The position numbers and the translations under genes are program-made. From positions 7,155 through 71,154 of the forward strand of contig JAFRPH010000029.1 in NCBI GenBank assembly GCA_017429205.1: DNA of 64,000 nt, read 5' to 3'. The notes under the pieces are model-generated. The model was given only the letters and a program-made list of their open reading frames with translations. It ran no database searches and was not told the origin of the DNA. The stretch comes from Bacteroidales bacterium (lineage in GTDB: Bacteria > Bacteroidota > Bacteroidia > Bacteroidales > UBA932). Below are positions 40,948 through 49,990 of the stretch, in pieces. How positions within the stretch are numbered: the stretch's first letter is position 1; each line of letters starts with the position of its first letter.

Positions 40948-42284
40948 AACTCCTTGATCTTGATGTTCCGGTAGGAGACCAGGAACCCGTGGTCCTGCAG
41001 GAGGATGTAGCCTTCCTCGGCGTTGCCGAAGTTGGGCCAGTTCTTATATTTGCTGTACGCCACCAGGGCGTTCCACATCTGGTTGTTGCGCTCGTACTCC
41101 AGGAGCTTGTGCCCGTTGAGCCAGTGCTCCACGTGGTTGCCGTCCACGACGATCATGGCGCGCTGCCAGCCGTCGATGGTGTAGTTCTCCCACTCGCCCT
41201 TCGGGGCGGGAATCAGGTCGTACAGCGAGCCCATCGTGCGGTTCCCCTTCACGCCCAGCTTGGCATCCGGATGCCGCTGGTCGTCCAGGACCTGGTACTC
41301 GCAGCCGATGGCAGAGCCCGGGCCGCCGTTCATAAACGGGTCCACGAAGTACTTGATGCCGCTGTTCGCGCCCTCGGTGATCTTGAAATCGACCTTCAGG
41401 ATGAAGTTGCGGTACTTGCGGGTGGTGATGATGTCGCCGCCGTTCACGCTCTCGCCGCCGTCGCCGGCATGGACATACAGCGTGCCGTTCTCGACGCTCC
41501 AGCCCTCATACGGGAAGGCGCCGTTCATCCGGGGACGGGCGCTCTGCCAGCCGTTGGCGGTCTTGCCGTCGAACAGGAGCTTCCAGCCGTCGGCGACCTC
41601 CTCCGGGGTGAGGGTGTTCGCGATGCAGTTCACGCAAGGGGCGGTCGTGGGCGTCGCATACTTCTCCACGTCCTTGGTGAGGATGCGGAGGTCCTTCCAG
41701 CAGATCTTGTTGCCCATCTGGTCCGGGCCCACCACGTGCACCTGCAGGGCGATGAAGCCCGTGGGATCCACGTCGTCGATGAGGTTCGTGCAGGGGATGC
41801 CGTTGACCCAGGTGCGGATGTGCGTGCCGATGCATTCCACGCGGGCGTGGTTCCATCCGTCCTTGTAGGCCTTCCGCGCCGGCTCGTTCTCCGTCATCCG
41901 GTACAGCCACAGGCGGCGGGCCTCGTCATAGATGCCGCCGGTCCAGGCGCGCGGGGCCGGGTCGATCTCGAACTGGTAGCCGTACACCAGGCCGCGGGCG
42001 TTGTCCTTGTGGCTCCGGAGCTGGACGCCGGAGTTGATGCCCTCGGTCATGAAGTCGAACTCCAGGATGAAGTCGCCGTAGTCCTTCGTGGTGGCCAGGA
42101 AGGAATTGATCTTGCTGTCCGTGGCCGTGCCCACGATCATACCGTCCTTGGCGGCATACTTCGCGGTGCCGGTCACCTGCTTCCAGCCCTTGAGGTTCTT
42201 TCCGTTGAACAGCGGCTCCCACTCCTGCGCCTGTCCCAAAGATGTCGCCAGGAGAAGTCCCAGAATAAATGCTACTCTTTTCAT
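40944..42284 (-). CDS. Exported tandem DUF1080 (3-keto-glycoside hydrolase-like) protein
   Basis: The 446-residue exported protein ([20 protein letters not shown]) carries two DUF1080 domains. Copy 1 (about 21-205) has [36 protein letters not shown] and [21 protein letters not shown]; copy 2 (about 228-446) has [35 protein letters not shown] and [20 protein letters not shown]. The paired FDFMTEGxNSG / [12 protein letters not shown] motifs are the family core. DUF1080 proteins in Bacteroidota act on 3-keto-glycosides made by Gfo/Idh/MocA oxidoreductases, and one such gene lies immediately upstream (3-base gap). A short Cys-rich linker (APCVNCIAN) joins the copies. Confidence 0.87.
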   Translation of the reverse strand: MKRVAFILGLLLATSLGQAQEWEPLFNGKNLKGWKQVTGTAKYAAKDGMIVGTATDSKINSFLATTKDYGDFILEFDFMTEGINSGVQLRSHKDNARGLVYGYQFEIDPAPRAWTGGIYDEARRLWLYRMTENEPARKAYKDGWNHARVECIGTHIRTWVNGIPCTNLIDDVDPTGFIALQVHVVGPDQMGNKICWKDLRILTKDVEKYATPTTAPCVNCIANTLTPEEVADGWKLLFDGKTANGWQSARPRMNGAFPYEGWSVENGTLYVHAGDGGESVNGGDIITTRKYRNFILKVDFKITEGANSGIKYFVDPFMNGGPGSAIGCEYQVLDDQRHPDAKLGVKGNRTMGSLYDLIPAPKGEWENYTIDGWQRAMIVVDGNHVEHWLNGHKLLEYERNNQMWNALVAYSKYKNWPNFGNAEEGYILLQDHGFLVSYRNIKIKEL

Positions 42285-42287
42285 ATC

Positions 42288-43724
42288 CTACATGTTGTAA
42301 TATTCTTCCCAACCCTTGCGCGGCGGATTGCCCACGAGGAGGGCGTTCGCGAAGGGATCGTTCACGATGGTCTTGCTGGCCGCGTCGAAGGTGAGCTTGC
42401 GGCCGGTGCGGATGGCGACCACGCCCAGGGCGAAGGTCTGGCACATCGGGCCGAAGAGCTCGAACGGGGAGCGCGTCTTCTCCAGGCCCTGGCAGGCGAG
42501 GAGGAAGTTCGCGAAGTGGTTGGACGGGCTCTTGGGCACTTCCGGCAGGCGGGAGGCCATCTCGGCCGCCTTTTCCTTCGGGATGATCTCCAGGGTCGCG
42601 CCGTGGCTGCCGCCCTTGAAGGTCAGCTCCTTGGAATAGATGATCTTGCCCGGGCTCAGGGCCGACGGGGTGAAGGTGCCGTCCATGTTCGTCGCCGGAA
42701 CGTCGGCGGCGTTGTTGGTCGTGGGCCCATACCCGGCCGGGAGCGGCGGGAAGTTCTTCTGGCCGTCGTACCACATCATCTCCACCGGCGGCATGTCGCC
42801 GCGGGGGCCGAACTTGAAGCGGAGGGTGGTCTCCTGCGGGAAGAAGAAGTCGTTCGCGCCCGTAAGCTTCAGCGGATCGATCTCATACGGGAGGCCCAGC
42901 TCCAGGAACTGGTGGCACGTGTCAATGAGGTGCGCCGCCCAGTCGCCGATGGCGCCCATGCCGAAGTCGAACCAGCCGCGCCAGTTGCCGGGATGGTACT
43001 TTCCGTTGTAGTCGTGCCACTGGGCCGTGGTGAGCCAGGTGTCCCAGTCCATGCCCGGAGGGAGGGGCTCCGCCTCCGGGAACTTCTTGATATTCACGTC
43101 ATAGGGATGCCAGCGGCGCCAGTCGTTGTGGTGCGCGACGATCTTGTAGACGTCCTTGATGATGCCGGCGTCCTTCCAAGCCTTGAACTGGAAGTAGTTC
43201 GCCTCGGAGTGGCCCTGGTTGCCCACCTGCGTGGCGAGCTCGGGGTGCTTCCGCGCGGCGGCCATCAGCAGCTCGCACTCGTGGAAGGTGCGCGCCATCG
43301 GCTTTTCCACATACACGTGCTTGCCGCAGTGCAGGGCGAGCATCGCGACGGGGAAATGCGCGAAGTCCGGGATGGCGACGCACACGGCGTCGAAGTGGTC
43401 CGCGTACTCGTCGAAGAGCTTGCGGAAGTCCTTGAACAGCTTCGCCTTGGGGAACTTGGCGATGGTCTTGCGGCTTTCGGCGCTCTCCGGGTCCACGTCG
43501 CACAGGGCGACGATGTCGCAGAGGCCGGTCCGGGTGAAATCGTCGATGATCTGGGCGCCGCGGTTCGCGATGCCGATGGCGGCGAGGCGCACCTTGGCCC
43601 CCTTGGCGGGCGCCGGGGAGGAGCCGTCGAGGCCCTGGGCGGAAAGGTGCTGCACGCCCAGGATGGCGCCGGCCGTGCCGAGGCCGGCCGTCTTCAGGAA
43701 GTTGCGTCGGGAGAGAGGTTCCAT
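42288..43724 (-). CDS. Tat-exported Gfo/Idh/MocA-family oxidoreductase
   Basis: The 478-residue protein has a textbook twin-arginine signal (PLSRRNFLKTAGLGTAGAIL), so it is exported folded, presumably with its nicotinamide cofactor bound as in glucose-fructose oxidoreductase. LAAIGIANRGAQIIDDF is the Rossmann glycine region and VYVEKPMART the catalytic EKP motif. The C-terminal half has the large beta-sheet domain (GWFDFGMGAIGDWAAHLID). It heads the operon with tandem DUF1080, the small membrane protein, ApbE and the second oxidoreductase. I infer oxidation of a glycoside to its 3-keto form, which the DUF1080 protein could then cleave. Confidence 0.9.
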   Translation of the reverse strand: MEPLSRRNFLKTAGLGTAGAILGVQHLSAQGLDGSSPAPAKGAKVRLAAIGIANRGAQIIDDFTRTGLCDIVALCDVDPESAESRKTIAKFPKAKLFKDFRKLFDEYADHFDAVCVAIPDFAHFPVAMLALHCGKHVYVEKPMARTFHECELLMAAARKHPELATQVGNQGHSEANYFQFKAWKDAGIIKDVYKIVAHHNDWRRWHPYDVNIKKFPEAEPLPPGMDWDTWLTTAQWHDYNGKYHPGNWRGWFDFGMGAIGDWAAHLIDTCHQFLELGLPYEIDPLKLTGANDFFFPQETTLRFKFGPRGDMPPVEMMWYDGQKNFPPLPAGYGPTTNNAADVPATNMDGTFTPSALSPGKIIYSKELTFKGGSHGATLEIIPKEKAAEMASRLPEVPKSPSNHFANFLLACQGLEKTRSPFELFGPMCQTFALGVVAIRTGRKLTFDAASKTIVNDPFANALLVGNPPRKGWEEYYNM

Positions 43725-43747
43725 AAGTTTCAGTGTTATGTATTGCA

Positions 43748-43755
43748 CAAAAATA
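43748..43755 (-). promoter_or_regulatory. -7 box of the redox operon
   Basis: TATTTTTG on the minus strand, 23 bases before the ATG at 43724; no TTG at the -33 distance. Confidence 0.45.
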
Positions 43756-43778
43756 ATGAAATCTTGGGGATTTCTTCA

Positions 43779-43786
43779 TAAATTTG
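43779..43786 (+). promoter_or_regulatory. -7 box of the divergent esterase gene
   Basis: TAAATTTG on the + strand, 40 bases before the ATG at 43827; the two divergent -7 boxes are 23 bases apart, so regulation may be shared. Confidence 0.45.
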
Positions 43787-43826
43787 TGTGAACAATCCTG
43801 TCGTTTTCGTACCATCCGGATTTAAT

Positions 43827-45257
43827 ATGAAGAAGTTTGTCCTTTCCGCCCTCCTCGCGGCCGCCTGCCTGGCCGCACCCGCCCAGACCGCCCGTCAGTT
43901 CACCCTCCCCCTGAGCGACGACGGCGTGGCGCAGCTTGTCGTCTATCTGCCGGAAAATCCCACCGGCCGGGCTGTCGTCTGCTGCCCGGGCGGCGGCTAC
44001 GCCGTCCTGTCCAACACCCACGAAGGGGCCGCCTGGTCCGAGTTCTTCAATGCCAAGGGCATCGCCTTCGCGCTGGTGAACTACCGCATCCCCCACGGGG
44101 ACCGCACCCTGCCCATCGGCGACACCGAGCGGGCGATGCGGACGATGCGCGACAGCGCCGCCGTCTGGCACCTGAACCCCCGCGACATCGGCATCATGGG
44201 CTCCTCCGCCGGCGGACACCTGGCGTCGACCATCGCCACCCACACCCCGTACGAACTCCGGCCGGACTTCCAAATCCTCATCTATCCCGTCATCACGATG
44301 GGCCCCGGCACGCACCAGGGCTCGCTGGACGGCCTCCTGGGCGACCAGCAGCAGGATCCCGACCTGGTCCGCCTGTACAGCAACCAGTTCCAGGTGAAGA
44401 CGCACCAAACCCCGCCCGCCATCATTATTCTCTCCGATGACGACGGCCTCGTCCCGCCGGTTCCCAACGCCATCGCCTACTATTCCGCGATGCACAACGA
44501 GGGCATCAGCTGCTCGCTGCACGTGTATCCTTCCGGTGGCCACGGTTACGGCTACATGCCCTTCTTCGCCTACCGGGAGCAGATGCTCTCCGACCTGTCC
44601 GCCTGGCTGGACAAGCTGCCCGCGCCGGCCCCGGACGCCGTCAAGGTGGCCTGCATCGGCGACAGCATCACCGACGGCCACGGGATCGACCTGCGCGACG
44701 TGAACGGCTATCCCGCCCAGATGCAGAAGATGCTCGGCAATGGCTACAACGTCCGGAACTTCGGCATCAGCGCCCGCACCCTGATGAATTCCGGCGACCT
44801 CCCGTATATGAACGAGGGCATCTGGCAGGACGCCCTCGCCTTCCAGCCGGACATCGTCGTCCTGATGCTGGGCACCAACGACTCCAAGGGGTACAACTGG
44901 GTCCACAAGAAGGATTTCGCCGGGGACCTCAAGAAAATGCTGGACGCCCTGCAGGCGCTCCCGTCCAAGCCCAAGATCTACCTGTGCAAGCCCATTCCCG
45001 CCATCAAGGACAGCTGGACCATCTCCGAATCCGTCATCACCGGGGAGATCGTCCCGCTGCTGGAAAAGGCCGTGAAGAAGGAGAAGCTGGAAGGGATCAT
45101 CGACCTGCACGCCGCCCTCGAAGGGCATCCGGAGATGATGCAGGACGACGGCATCCATCCCAACGCCGCCGGAGTCCGGAAGATGGCCGAGACGGTGGCG
45201 AAAGTCATCGACCCGGAAGCCAAAATCGAACAGCGGCCCTTCTGGATGATGCGGTAG
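43827..45257 (+). CDS. Exported two-domain esterase: alpha/beta hydrolase plus SGNH hydrolase
   Basis: This 476-residue exported protein (MKKFVLSALLAAACLAAPAQ) fuses two unrelated esterase folds. The first (about 20-270) is a BD-FAE-like alpha/beta hydrolase with VVCCPGGGYAVLS, GIMGSSAGGHLAS (Ser near 126), DDDGLVPP and SGGHGYGY. The second (about 275-470) is SGNH: ACIGDSITDGHG (Ser near 280), MLGTNDS and DDGIHPNAAG. Both catalytic sets look complete. Such fusions target different ester decorations on plant or microbial glycans. It is divergent from the redox operon and is followed by a strong terminator, so it forms a single-gene transcript. Confidence 0.88.
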   Translation: MKKFVLSALLAAACLAAPAQTARQFTLPLSDDGVAQLVVYLPENPTGRAVVCCPGGGYAVLSNTHEGAAWSEFFNAKGIAFALVNYRIPHGDRTLPIGDTERAMRTMRDSAAVWHLNPRDIGIMGSSAGGHLASTIATHTPYELRPDFQILIYPVITMGPGTHQGSLDGLLGDQQQDPDLVRLYSNQFQVKTHQTPPAIIILSDDDGLVPPVPNAIAYYSAMHNEGISCSLHVYPSGGHGYGYMPFFAYREQMLSDLSAWLDKLPAPAPDAVKVACIGDSITDGHGIDLRDVNGYPAQMQKMLGNGYNVRNFGISARTLMNSGDLPYMNEGIWQDALAFQPDIVVLMLGTNDSKGYNWVHKKDFAGDLKKMLDALQALPSKPKIYLCKPIPAIKDSWTISESVITGEIVPLLEKAVKKEKLEGIIDLHAALEGHPEMMQDDGIHPNAAGVRKMAETVAKVIDPEAKIEQRPFWMMR

Positions 45258-45267
45258 CAGTTTTAAG

Positions 45268-45297
45268 CCCGGAACAACATCTTTGTTCCGGGTTTTT
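45268..45297 (+). terminator. Intrinsic terminator after the two-domain esterase
   Basis: CCCGGAACAA (45268-45277) pairs with TTGTTCCGGG (45283-45292), 5-nt loop, followed by five T. The next promoter's -7 box starts three bases later. Confidence 0.92.
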
Positions 45298-45299
45298 AT

Positions 45300-45307
45300 T
45301 ATATTTG
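45300..45307 (+). promoter_or_regulatory. -7 box of the amino-sugar/hydrolase operon
   Basis: TATATTTG, 26 bases before the ATG at 45334. The standard -33 position falls inside the terminator hairpin and has no TTG. Confidence 0.55.
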
Positions 45308-45333
45308 TAGTTTGATAAGACAGAAAAACGAAT

Positions 45334-45927
45334 ATGAAACGTATTGCGATTCTCCTCACCGCGCTGGCCCTCGTGGCCACCGGTTGCAACAAAGGACAGA
45401 AATTCACCCTGGCCGGCTCCCTGGAAGCGGCCCGCTTCAACGTGGCCACCGACTCCCTGCTCCTGCAGAGCGACGGCCTCCCCACCATTCAGTCCATCCA
45501 GGTCAACGACGGGCAGTTCTCGTATGCAGGGAAAGTGGAAAAACCCGCGGCCGCGACGCTGAAAGGCATCGGCAGGACGATGGTCACCAAGTACGTCGTC
45601 CTCGAAAAAGGTGAGATCACTTTCCAGGACGGCTTCCCCTGCGGAACGCCGCTGAACGACGCCTACGGCGAACTCCTCCGTTCGCTCCAGACGGTCGCGA
45701 AAGAGCATCCCGGCGATGCGGAAGCCATCTATGCGGCGGCCCTTCCGATCCTCCGCACCTACATCACCAACCACCCCAAAGACGCTTCCGCGGTCGTCGC
45801 CCTGATGTCGGCCCGCCGTTTCACGAAGCCGGAAGCCCTGGCCGAACTCATCGCCATGACCTCCCCGGAAGTCCAGAACGACGGCAACATCCACTGGATC
45901 AAGAAGCAGCTCAAGAGCGCCAAGTAA
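45334..45927 (+). CDS. DUF4369-like lipoprotein without a thioredoxin domain
   Basis: The 197-residue lipoprotein (MKRIAILLTALALVATGCNK) has the beta-rich N-terminal type often fused to TlpA thioredoxins in Bacteroidota (FTLAGSLEAARFNVATDSLL, VNDGQFSYAGKVEKPAAATL, YVVLEKGEITFQDG). A short helical tail follows instead of a redox domain. No CxxC is present. Function unknown; it might be a folding or surface-binding protein. It is first in a six-gene operon, 15 bases before the phosphodiesterase gene. Confidence 0.7.
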   Translation: MKRIAILLTALALVATGCNKGQKFTLAGSLEAARFNVATDSLLLQSDGLPTIQSIQVNDGQFSYAGKVEKPAAATLKGIGRTMVTKYVVLEKGEITFQDGFPCGTPLNDAYGELLRSLQTVAKEHPGDAEAIYAAALPILRTYITNHPKDASAVVALMSARRFTKPEALAELIAMTSPEVQNDGNIHWIKKQLKSAK

Positions 45928-45942
45928 CTTCTTTTCCGGACT

Positions 45943-47151
45943 ATGCGAAGACTCCTTCTTTCGCTCGCCGCTCTCCTCCTCGTCGCGTCGGCCTGCCAGC
46001 GTGTCCATTACACGGTGATCGTCTCGCTGGACGGCGACCGCTGGGACTACCCGGAGCTGTATGAGATGCCGTTCTTCGACAGCCTCGCCACCGTCGGCGT
46101 GTCGGCGGCGATGGAGCCGTCCTTCCCCGCCTCCACCTTCCCGAACCATTACACGATGGCGACGGGCTGCGTCCCGGACCACAACGGCATCGTGCACAAC
46201 AGCTTCCGGGACCCGGACGACGGCTCACACTATGCGATGAACGACTCTTCCAAGCGGTTCAACCCCAAGTACTACCTGAAGGAGCCCATCTGGATCACGG
46301 CGCAGAAGCAGGGCCTGGTCACCGGCAACATCTACTGGCTGGGCGGCGACGTCGCCATCCAGGGCCAGTTCCCGACCTACTGGCGCAACTGGAACGAGCA
46401 GCCTCACTGGACGTTCGAGGATCGCGTGGACGAGGCCGTGCGGCTGATGAGCCTCCCGAAAAAGGAGCGTCCGCGCCTGCTGATGGTCTATTTCGACGAG
46501 CCGGACCACACCGGCCACGTCAACGGTCCCGTTTCCGCCGAAACGGCGGAGATGACCCACCGGATGGACAGCCTGATGCACGCTTTCTACCTCCGGCTGC
46601 AAAAGCTTCCCTATGCGAAGAAGATCAACTTCATCCTCGCCGGGGACCACGGGATGACGGAAATCAGCCCGGACCGCTTCGTCTCCTGGGCGGAAGCCCT
46701 GGACGACAGCTGGGTCGAGGACATCGCCGGAGCCATCCCCACCAACATCCACTGCAAGGAAGGCTGCATCGACACGGTGTACAAGGCCCTTTCGCAGATT
46801 CCGCACCTGAACGTGTACCGCCACGGCGAGCTGCCGGACTCCCTGAACTACGGGACGTCCGACCGCACCGGCGACATCATCGTCAGCCCGGACCTGGGCT
46901 GGCAGTTCAACTTCGCCCCGTCCCGCAACCGGGGCACGCACGGCTTCGCGCCGCAGGAGACCGACATGCTCGTGGCCTTCCGCGCCGTCGGGCCGGATTT
47001 CAAGAAGGGCTATGCGGCCGTTCCTTACGAGGAAGGACGGATCGCAGCCTTCAAGAACATCGACCTGTACCCGATGCTCTGCAAGCTGCTGGGCATCGAA
47101 CCCGCTCCGGTGGACGGGGAACTCGGACGCATCGAACAAATCTTAAAATAA
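45943..47151 (+). CDS. Nucleotide pyrophosphatase/phosphodiesterase-type lipoprotein (alkaline phosphatase superfamily)
   Basis: This 402-residue lipoprotein (MRRLLLSLAALLLVASACQR) belongs to the NPP branch of the alkaline phosphatase superfamily. It shows VSLDGDRWDY (first metal Asp), the nucleophile region PSFPASTFPNHYTMATG with the conserved Thr, YFDEPDHTGHVNG, ILAGDHGMTE and NRGTHGF for the remaining zinc ligands. NPPs hydrolyse nucleotide, sugar-nucleotide or phospholipid diesters outside the cytoplasm. The gene lies 7 bases before the zinc peptidase gene in an operon with amino-sugar enzymes. Confidence 0.88.
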   Translation: MRRLLLSLAALLLVASACQRVHYTVIVSLDGDRWDYPELYEMPFFDSLATVGVSAAMEPSFPASTFPNHYTMATGCVPDHNGIVHNSFRDPDDGSHYAMNDSSKRFNPKYYLKEPIWITAQKQGLVTGNIYWLGGDVAIQGQFPTYWRNWNEQPHWTFEDRVDEAVRLMSLPKKERPRLLMVYFDEPDHTGHVNGPVSAETAEMTHRMDSLMHAFYLRLQKLPYAKKINFILAGDHGMTEISPDRFVSWAEALDDSWVEDIAGAIPTNIHCKEGCIDTVYKALSQIPHLNVYRHGELPDSLNYGTSDRTGDIIVSPDLGWQFNFAPSRNRGTHGFAPQETDMLVAFRAVGPDFKKGYAAVPYEEGRIAAFKNIDLYPMLCKLLGIEPAPVDGELGRIEQILK

Positions 47152-47158
47152 TCATCCT

Positions 47159-48028
47159 ATGAGACTTGATGGAAGACGGGAAAGTTCCAATGTGGAAGAC
47201 CGCAGAGGAATGAGCGGCGGCACCGCCGCGGGACTGGGCCTGGGCGGCGTCGCCCTGATCGCCCTGATCGTGCTCCTGCAGGGCGGATCCCTCGGTGACG
47301 TGGTCAAGAGCGTCATCAACTCCGGCGGGATCCAGCAGACCACCCAGCAGACCAACTATGAACCCACGCCCGAGAACGAGGCCCTCGCCAAGTTCTCCCG
47401 CCAGATCCTCGCCTCCACCGAGGACGTCTGGAGCGCCTATTTCCGGGAGGCCGGCATCGGCACCTACCGCGCGCCGACCCTGGTCCTCTATTCCGGCGCC
47501 ACCGCCACCGCCTGCGGCACGGGACAGGCCGCCATGGGCCCGTTCTACTGCTCCGGCGACGAGAAGCTGTACATCGACCTGAGTTTCTTCTCCACCATGC
47601 GGCAGCAGCTCGGCGCCGACGGTGACTTCGCCTATGCCTATGTCATCGCCCACGAGGTGGGCCACCACGTGCAGAACCTGCTCGGCACCCTGGGCCAGGC
47701 CCATCAGCAGATGGCGCGGATGAACAAGGCCGACGCGAACCGCGTGAGCGTGCGCATCGAACTCCAGGCGGACTTCTACGCCGGCGTCTGGGGCCATTAC
47801 GAGAGCCAGATGTTCGGCTCGCTGGAGGACGGCGACCTGATGGAAGCCGTCAACTGCGCCTCCAAGATCGGCGACGACTACCTCCAGAAGAAAGCCCAGG
47901 GCTACGCCGTCGAGGAATCCTTCACCCACGGCACCGCCGCCCAGCGCATGAAATGGCTCAAGAAGGGCCTGCAAACGGGCGACATCCGCCAGGGCAACAC
48001 CTTTGAACTCAGTGACAGCCAATTATGA
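47159..48028 (+). CDS. Neutral zinc metallopeptidase (YpfJ/KPN_02809 family)
   Basis: The 289-residue membrane-anchored protein has an Arg-rich cytoplasmic start (MRLDGRRESSNVEDRRGMSG), a TM helix (TAAGLGLGGVALIALIVLL) and a periplasmic domain with YVIAHEVGHHVQ (HExxH, His165) and RIELQADFYAGVWGH, the third-ligand region. The family is widespread and its natural substrate is unknown. The length and the N-terminal RRESxNVEDRR motif are typical. Its stop overlaps the start of the next gene (ATGA at 48025-48028). Confidence 0.9.
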   Translation: MRLDGRRESSNVEDRRGMSGGTAAGLGLGGVALIALIVLLQGGSLGDVVKSVINSGGIQQTTQQTNYEPTPENEALAKFSRQILASTEDVWSAYFREAGIGTYRAPTLVLYSGATATACGTGQAAMGPFYCSGDEKLYIDLSFFSTMRQQLGADGDFAYAYVIAHEVGHHVQNLLGTLGQAHQQMARMNKADANRVSVRIELQADFYAGVWGHYESQMFGSLEDGDLMEAVNCASKIGDDYLQKKAQGYAVEESFTHGTAAQRMKWLKKGLQTGDIRQGNTFELSDSQL

Positions 48029-49959
48029 GCAAACACTTCACCTTACCTTATGAGGGCGGCCTGATCGAGAAGAACCTTCCGAAGGGCATCCTGCACAACT
48101 ATGAAAAAATATGGACCGAGATCTATGCGGAATCCCGGCCCGCTTCCTACGCGGTGGCCGACCTCGTGGTCGACGCCATCAAGGCCACCCCGGAAGGGCG
48201 GCTGTTCCGCCTCGGCCTCACGACCGGGACCACCCCGACCTCCCTGTACAACGAACTCGCCCGCCGCTACCAGGCCGGGCTCGTCTCGTTCCGGAACGTG
48301 GAGGTCGTCTCCATCGACGAGTACTATCCGTCCTCCAAGGACGCGATCCAGAGCCGCAACCACCGCCTCCACGAGATGCTGCTGGACAAGGTGGACATCC
48401 GCAAGGAGAACATCCACATCCCCGACGGCACGGTCCCCCAGGAGTTCGTCTCCCAGTACTGCGCCGAGTTCGACAAGAAGGCCCGGAACCTGGACCTGCT
48501 GGTGATCGGCATCGGCGAGGACGGCCAGGTGGGCTTCAACGAGGCCGGCAGCAACGAGAAGACGCGCACCCGCACCGTGCGCCTCTCCTACAAGTCCCGC
48601 AAGCGCCAGGCCAAGAACTTCAACCACGACATCGCGTCCACCCCGCAGAGCGCCATCACGATGGGCATCGGCACGATGCTCACCGCCGGACGCATCGTCC
48701 TGATGGCCTGGGGCGAGGACAAGGCCCGGGCGGTCAAGGCCGTCGCCGAAGGCGAGATGACCTCCGCCTGCCCGGCTTCCCTGCTGCAGCGCCACGACCA
48801 CATCCACTTCTTCGTGGACGAGACCGCCGCGAGCCTGCTGACCCGCGTGGTCGCCCCCTGGCTCGTGGGTCCCTGCGACTGGACGCCCAAGTTCGTCCGC
48901 AAGGCGGTCGTGTGGCTGTGCCAGACCGTCGGCAAGCCCATTCTCAAGCTCACGGAAAAGGACTACCTGGAGAACAACCTCGGCGAACTGCTCGAGAAGT
49001 TCGGTCCCTATGACAAGATCAACATCGACGTCTTCAACGACCTCCAGCACACCATCACGGGCTGGCCGGGCGGCAAGCCGGGCGCCGAGGCCGAGGACGC
49101 CACGCGTCCCGTGTCGGCCAAGCCGTTCCCGAAGACCGTCCTGATCTTCTCCCCGCACCCGGACGACGACGTGATCTCGATGGGCGGCACGTTCATCCGC
49201 CTGGCCTCCCAGGGCCACGACGTGCACGTCGCCTACGAGACCTCCGGCAACGTGGCTGTCCACGACGACGTCGTGCTCCAGCACATGGACGCCGCCTTCC
49301 AGCTGGGTTTCGCCGACAAGTTCGACGAGGCCAAGGCCCTCGTGGAGAGCAAGCGCCCCGGCGAGCCCGAACCCCGGGCCCTGCTGGAGATGAAGGGCGC
49401 CATCCGCCGCAGCGAAGCGCGCGGCGCGGTCCGCTCCTTCGGCCTGAACGACAACACCAACGCGCACTTCCTGAACCTCCCGTTCTACGAGTCCGGCGGC
49501 ATCAAGAAGAACCCGCGCACACAGGCCGATGTGGACATCATCAAGGAACTCATCGCCCGGCTGAAGCCCCACATGATCTTCATGGCGGGCGACCTGGCGG
49601 ACCCGCACGGCACGCACCGCGTGTGCACCGAGGCCGCCCTCGACGCCGTGGACCAGCTCAAGGCCGAAGGCAATGACTGGCTCAACGACACCCACATCTG
49701 GCTCTATCGCGGCGCCTGGATGGAGTGGGAGCTCGGCCGCGTGGACATGGCCGTCCCGCTGAGCCCGGACGAGGTCGTCAAGAAGCGCCACGCCATCTTC
49801 CGCCACCTCTCGCAGAAGGACATCGTCCCGTTCCCGGGCGAGGACCCGCGCGAGTTCTGGCAGCGGGCGGAGGAGCGGACCCAGAACACCGCCAAGCTCT
49901 ACGACCAGCTGGGCATGGCGGAGTACCAGGCCATCGAAGTCTTCCTGAAACTCTGTTAG
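48025..49959 (+). CDS. NagB-like glucosamine-6-phosphate deaminase domain fused to PIG-L deacetylase
   Basis: The 644-residue cytoplasmic protein joins a NagB-type domain (about 1-300) to a LmbE/PIG-L deacetylase (about 365-640), an arrangement typical of Bacteroidota. NagB motifs are GLTTGTTPTSLYNEL and VEVVSIDEYYP. In the catalytic loop IGIGEDGQVGFNEAG the histidine of canonical NagB (His143 in E. coli) is Gln168, while Asp166 and Glu173 are kept. The deacetylase half has IFSPHPDDDVISMGGTF (zinc ligands near 378) and DPHGTHRV. It could deacetylate an amino sugar and act on the product, but the His-to-Gln change makes the deaminase activity doubtful. A canonical nagB follows 31 bases downstream. 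Confidence 0.87.
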   Translation: MSKHFTLPYEGGLIEKNLPKGILHNYEKIWTEIYAESRPASYAVADLVVDAIKATPEGRLFRLGLTTGTTPTSLYNELARRYQAGLVSFRNVEVVSIDEYYPSSKDAIQSRNHRLHEMLLDKVDIRKENIHIPDGTVPQEFVSQYCAEFDKKARNLDLLVIGIGEDGQVGFNEAGSNEKTRTRTVRLSYKSRKRQAKNFNHDIASTPQSAITMGIGTMLTAGRIVLMAWGEDKARAVKAVAEGEMTSACPASLLQRHDHIHFFVDETAASLLTRVVAPWLVGPCDWTPKFVRKAVVWLCQTVGKPILKLTEKDYLENNLGELLEKFGPYDKINIDVFNDLQHTITGWPGGKPGAEAEDATRPVSAKPFPKTVLIFSPHPDDDVISMGGTFIRLASQGHDVHVAYETSGNVAVHDDVVLQHMDAAFQLGFADKFDEAKALVESKRPGEPEPRALLEMKGAIRRSEARGAVRSFGLNDNTNAHFLNLPFYESGGIKKNPRTQADVDIIKELIARLKPHMIFMAGDLADPHGTHRVCTEAALDAVDQLKAEGNDWLNDTHIWLYRGAWMEWELGRVDMAVPLSPDEVVKKRHAIFRHLSQKDIVPFPGEDPREFWQRAEERTQNTAKLYDQLGMAEYQAIEVFLKLC

Positions 49960-49990
49960 TTTTTAGTGTATATTTATCTTACTTGACATC

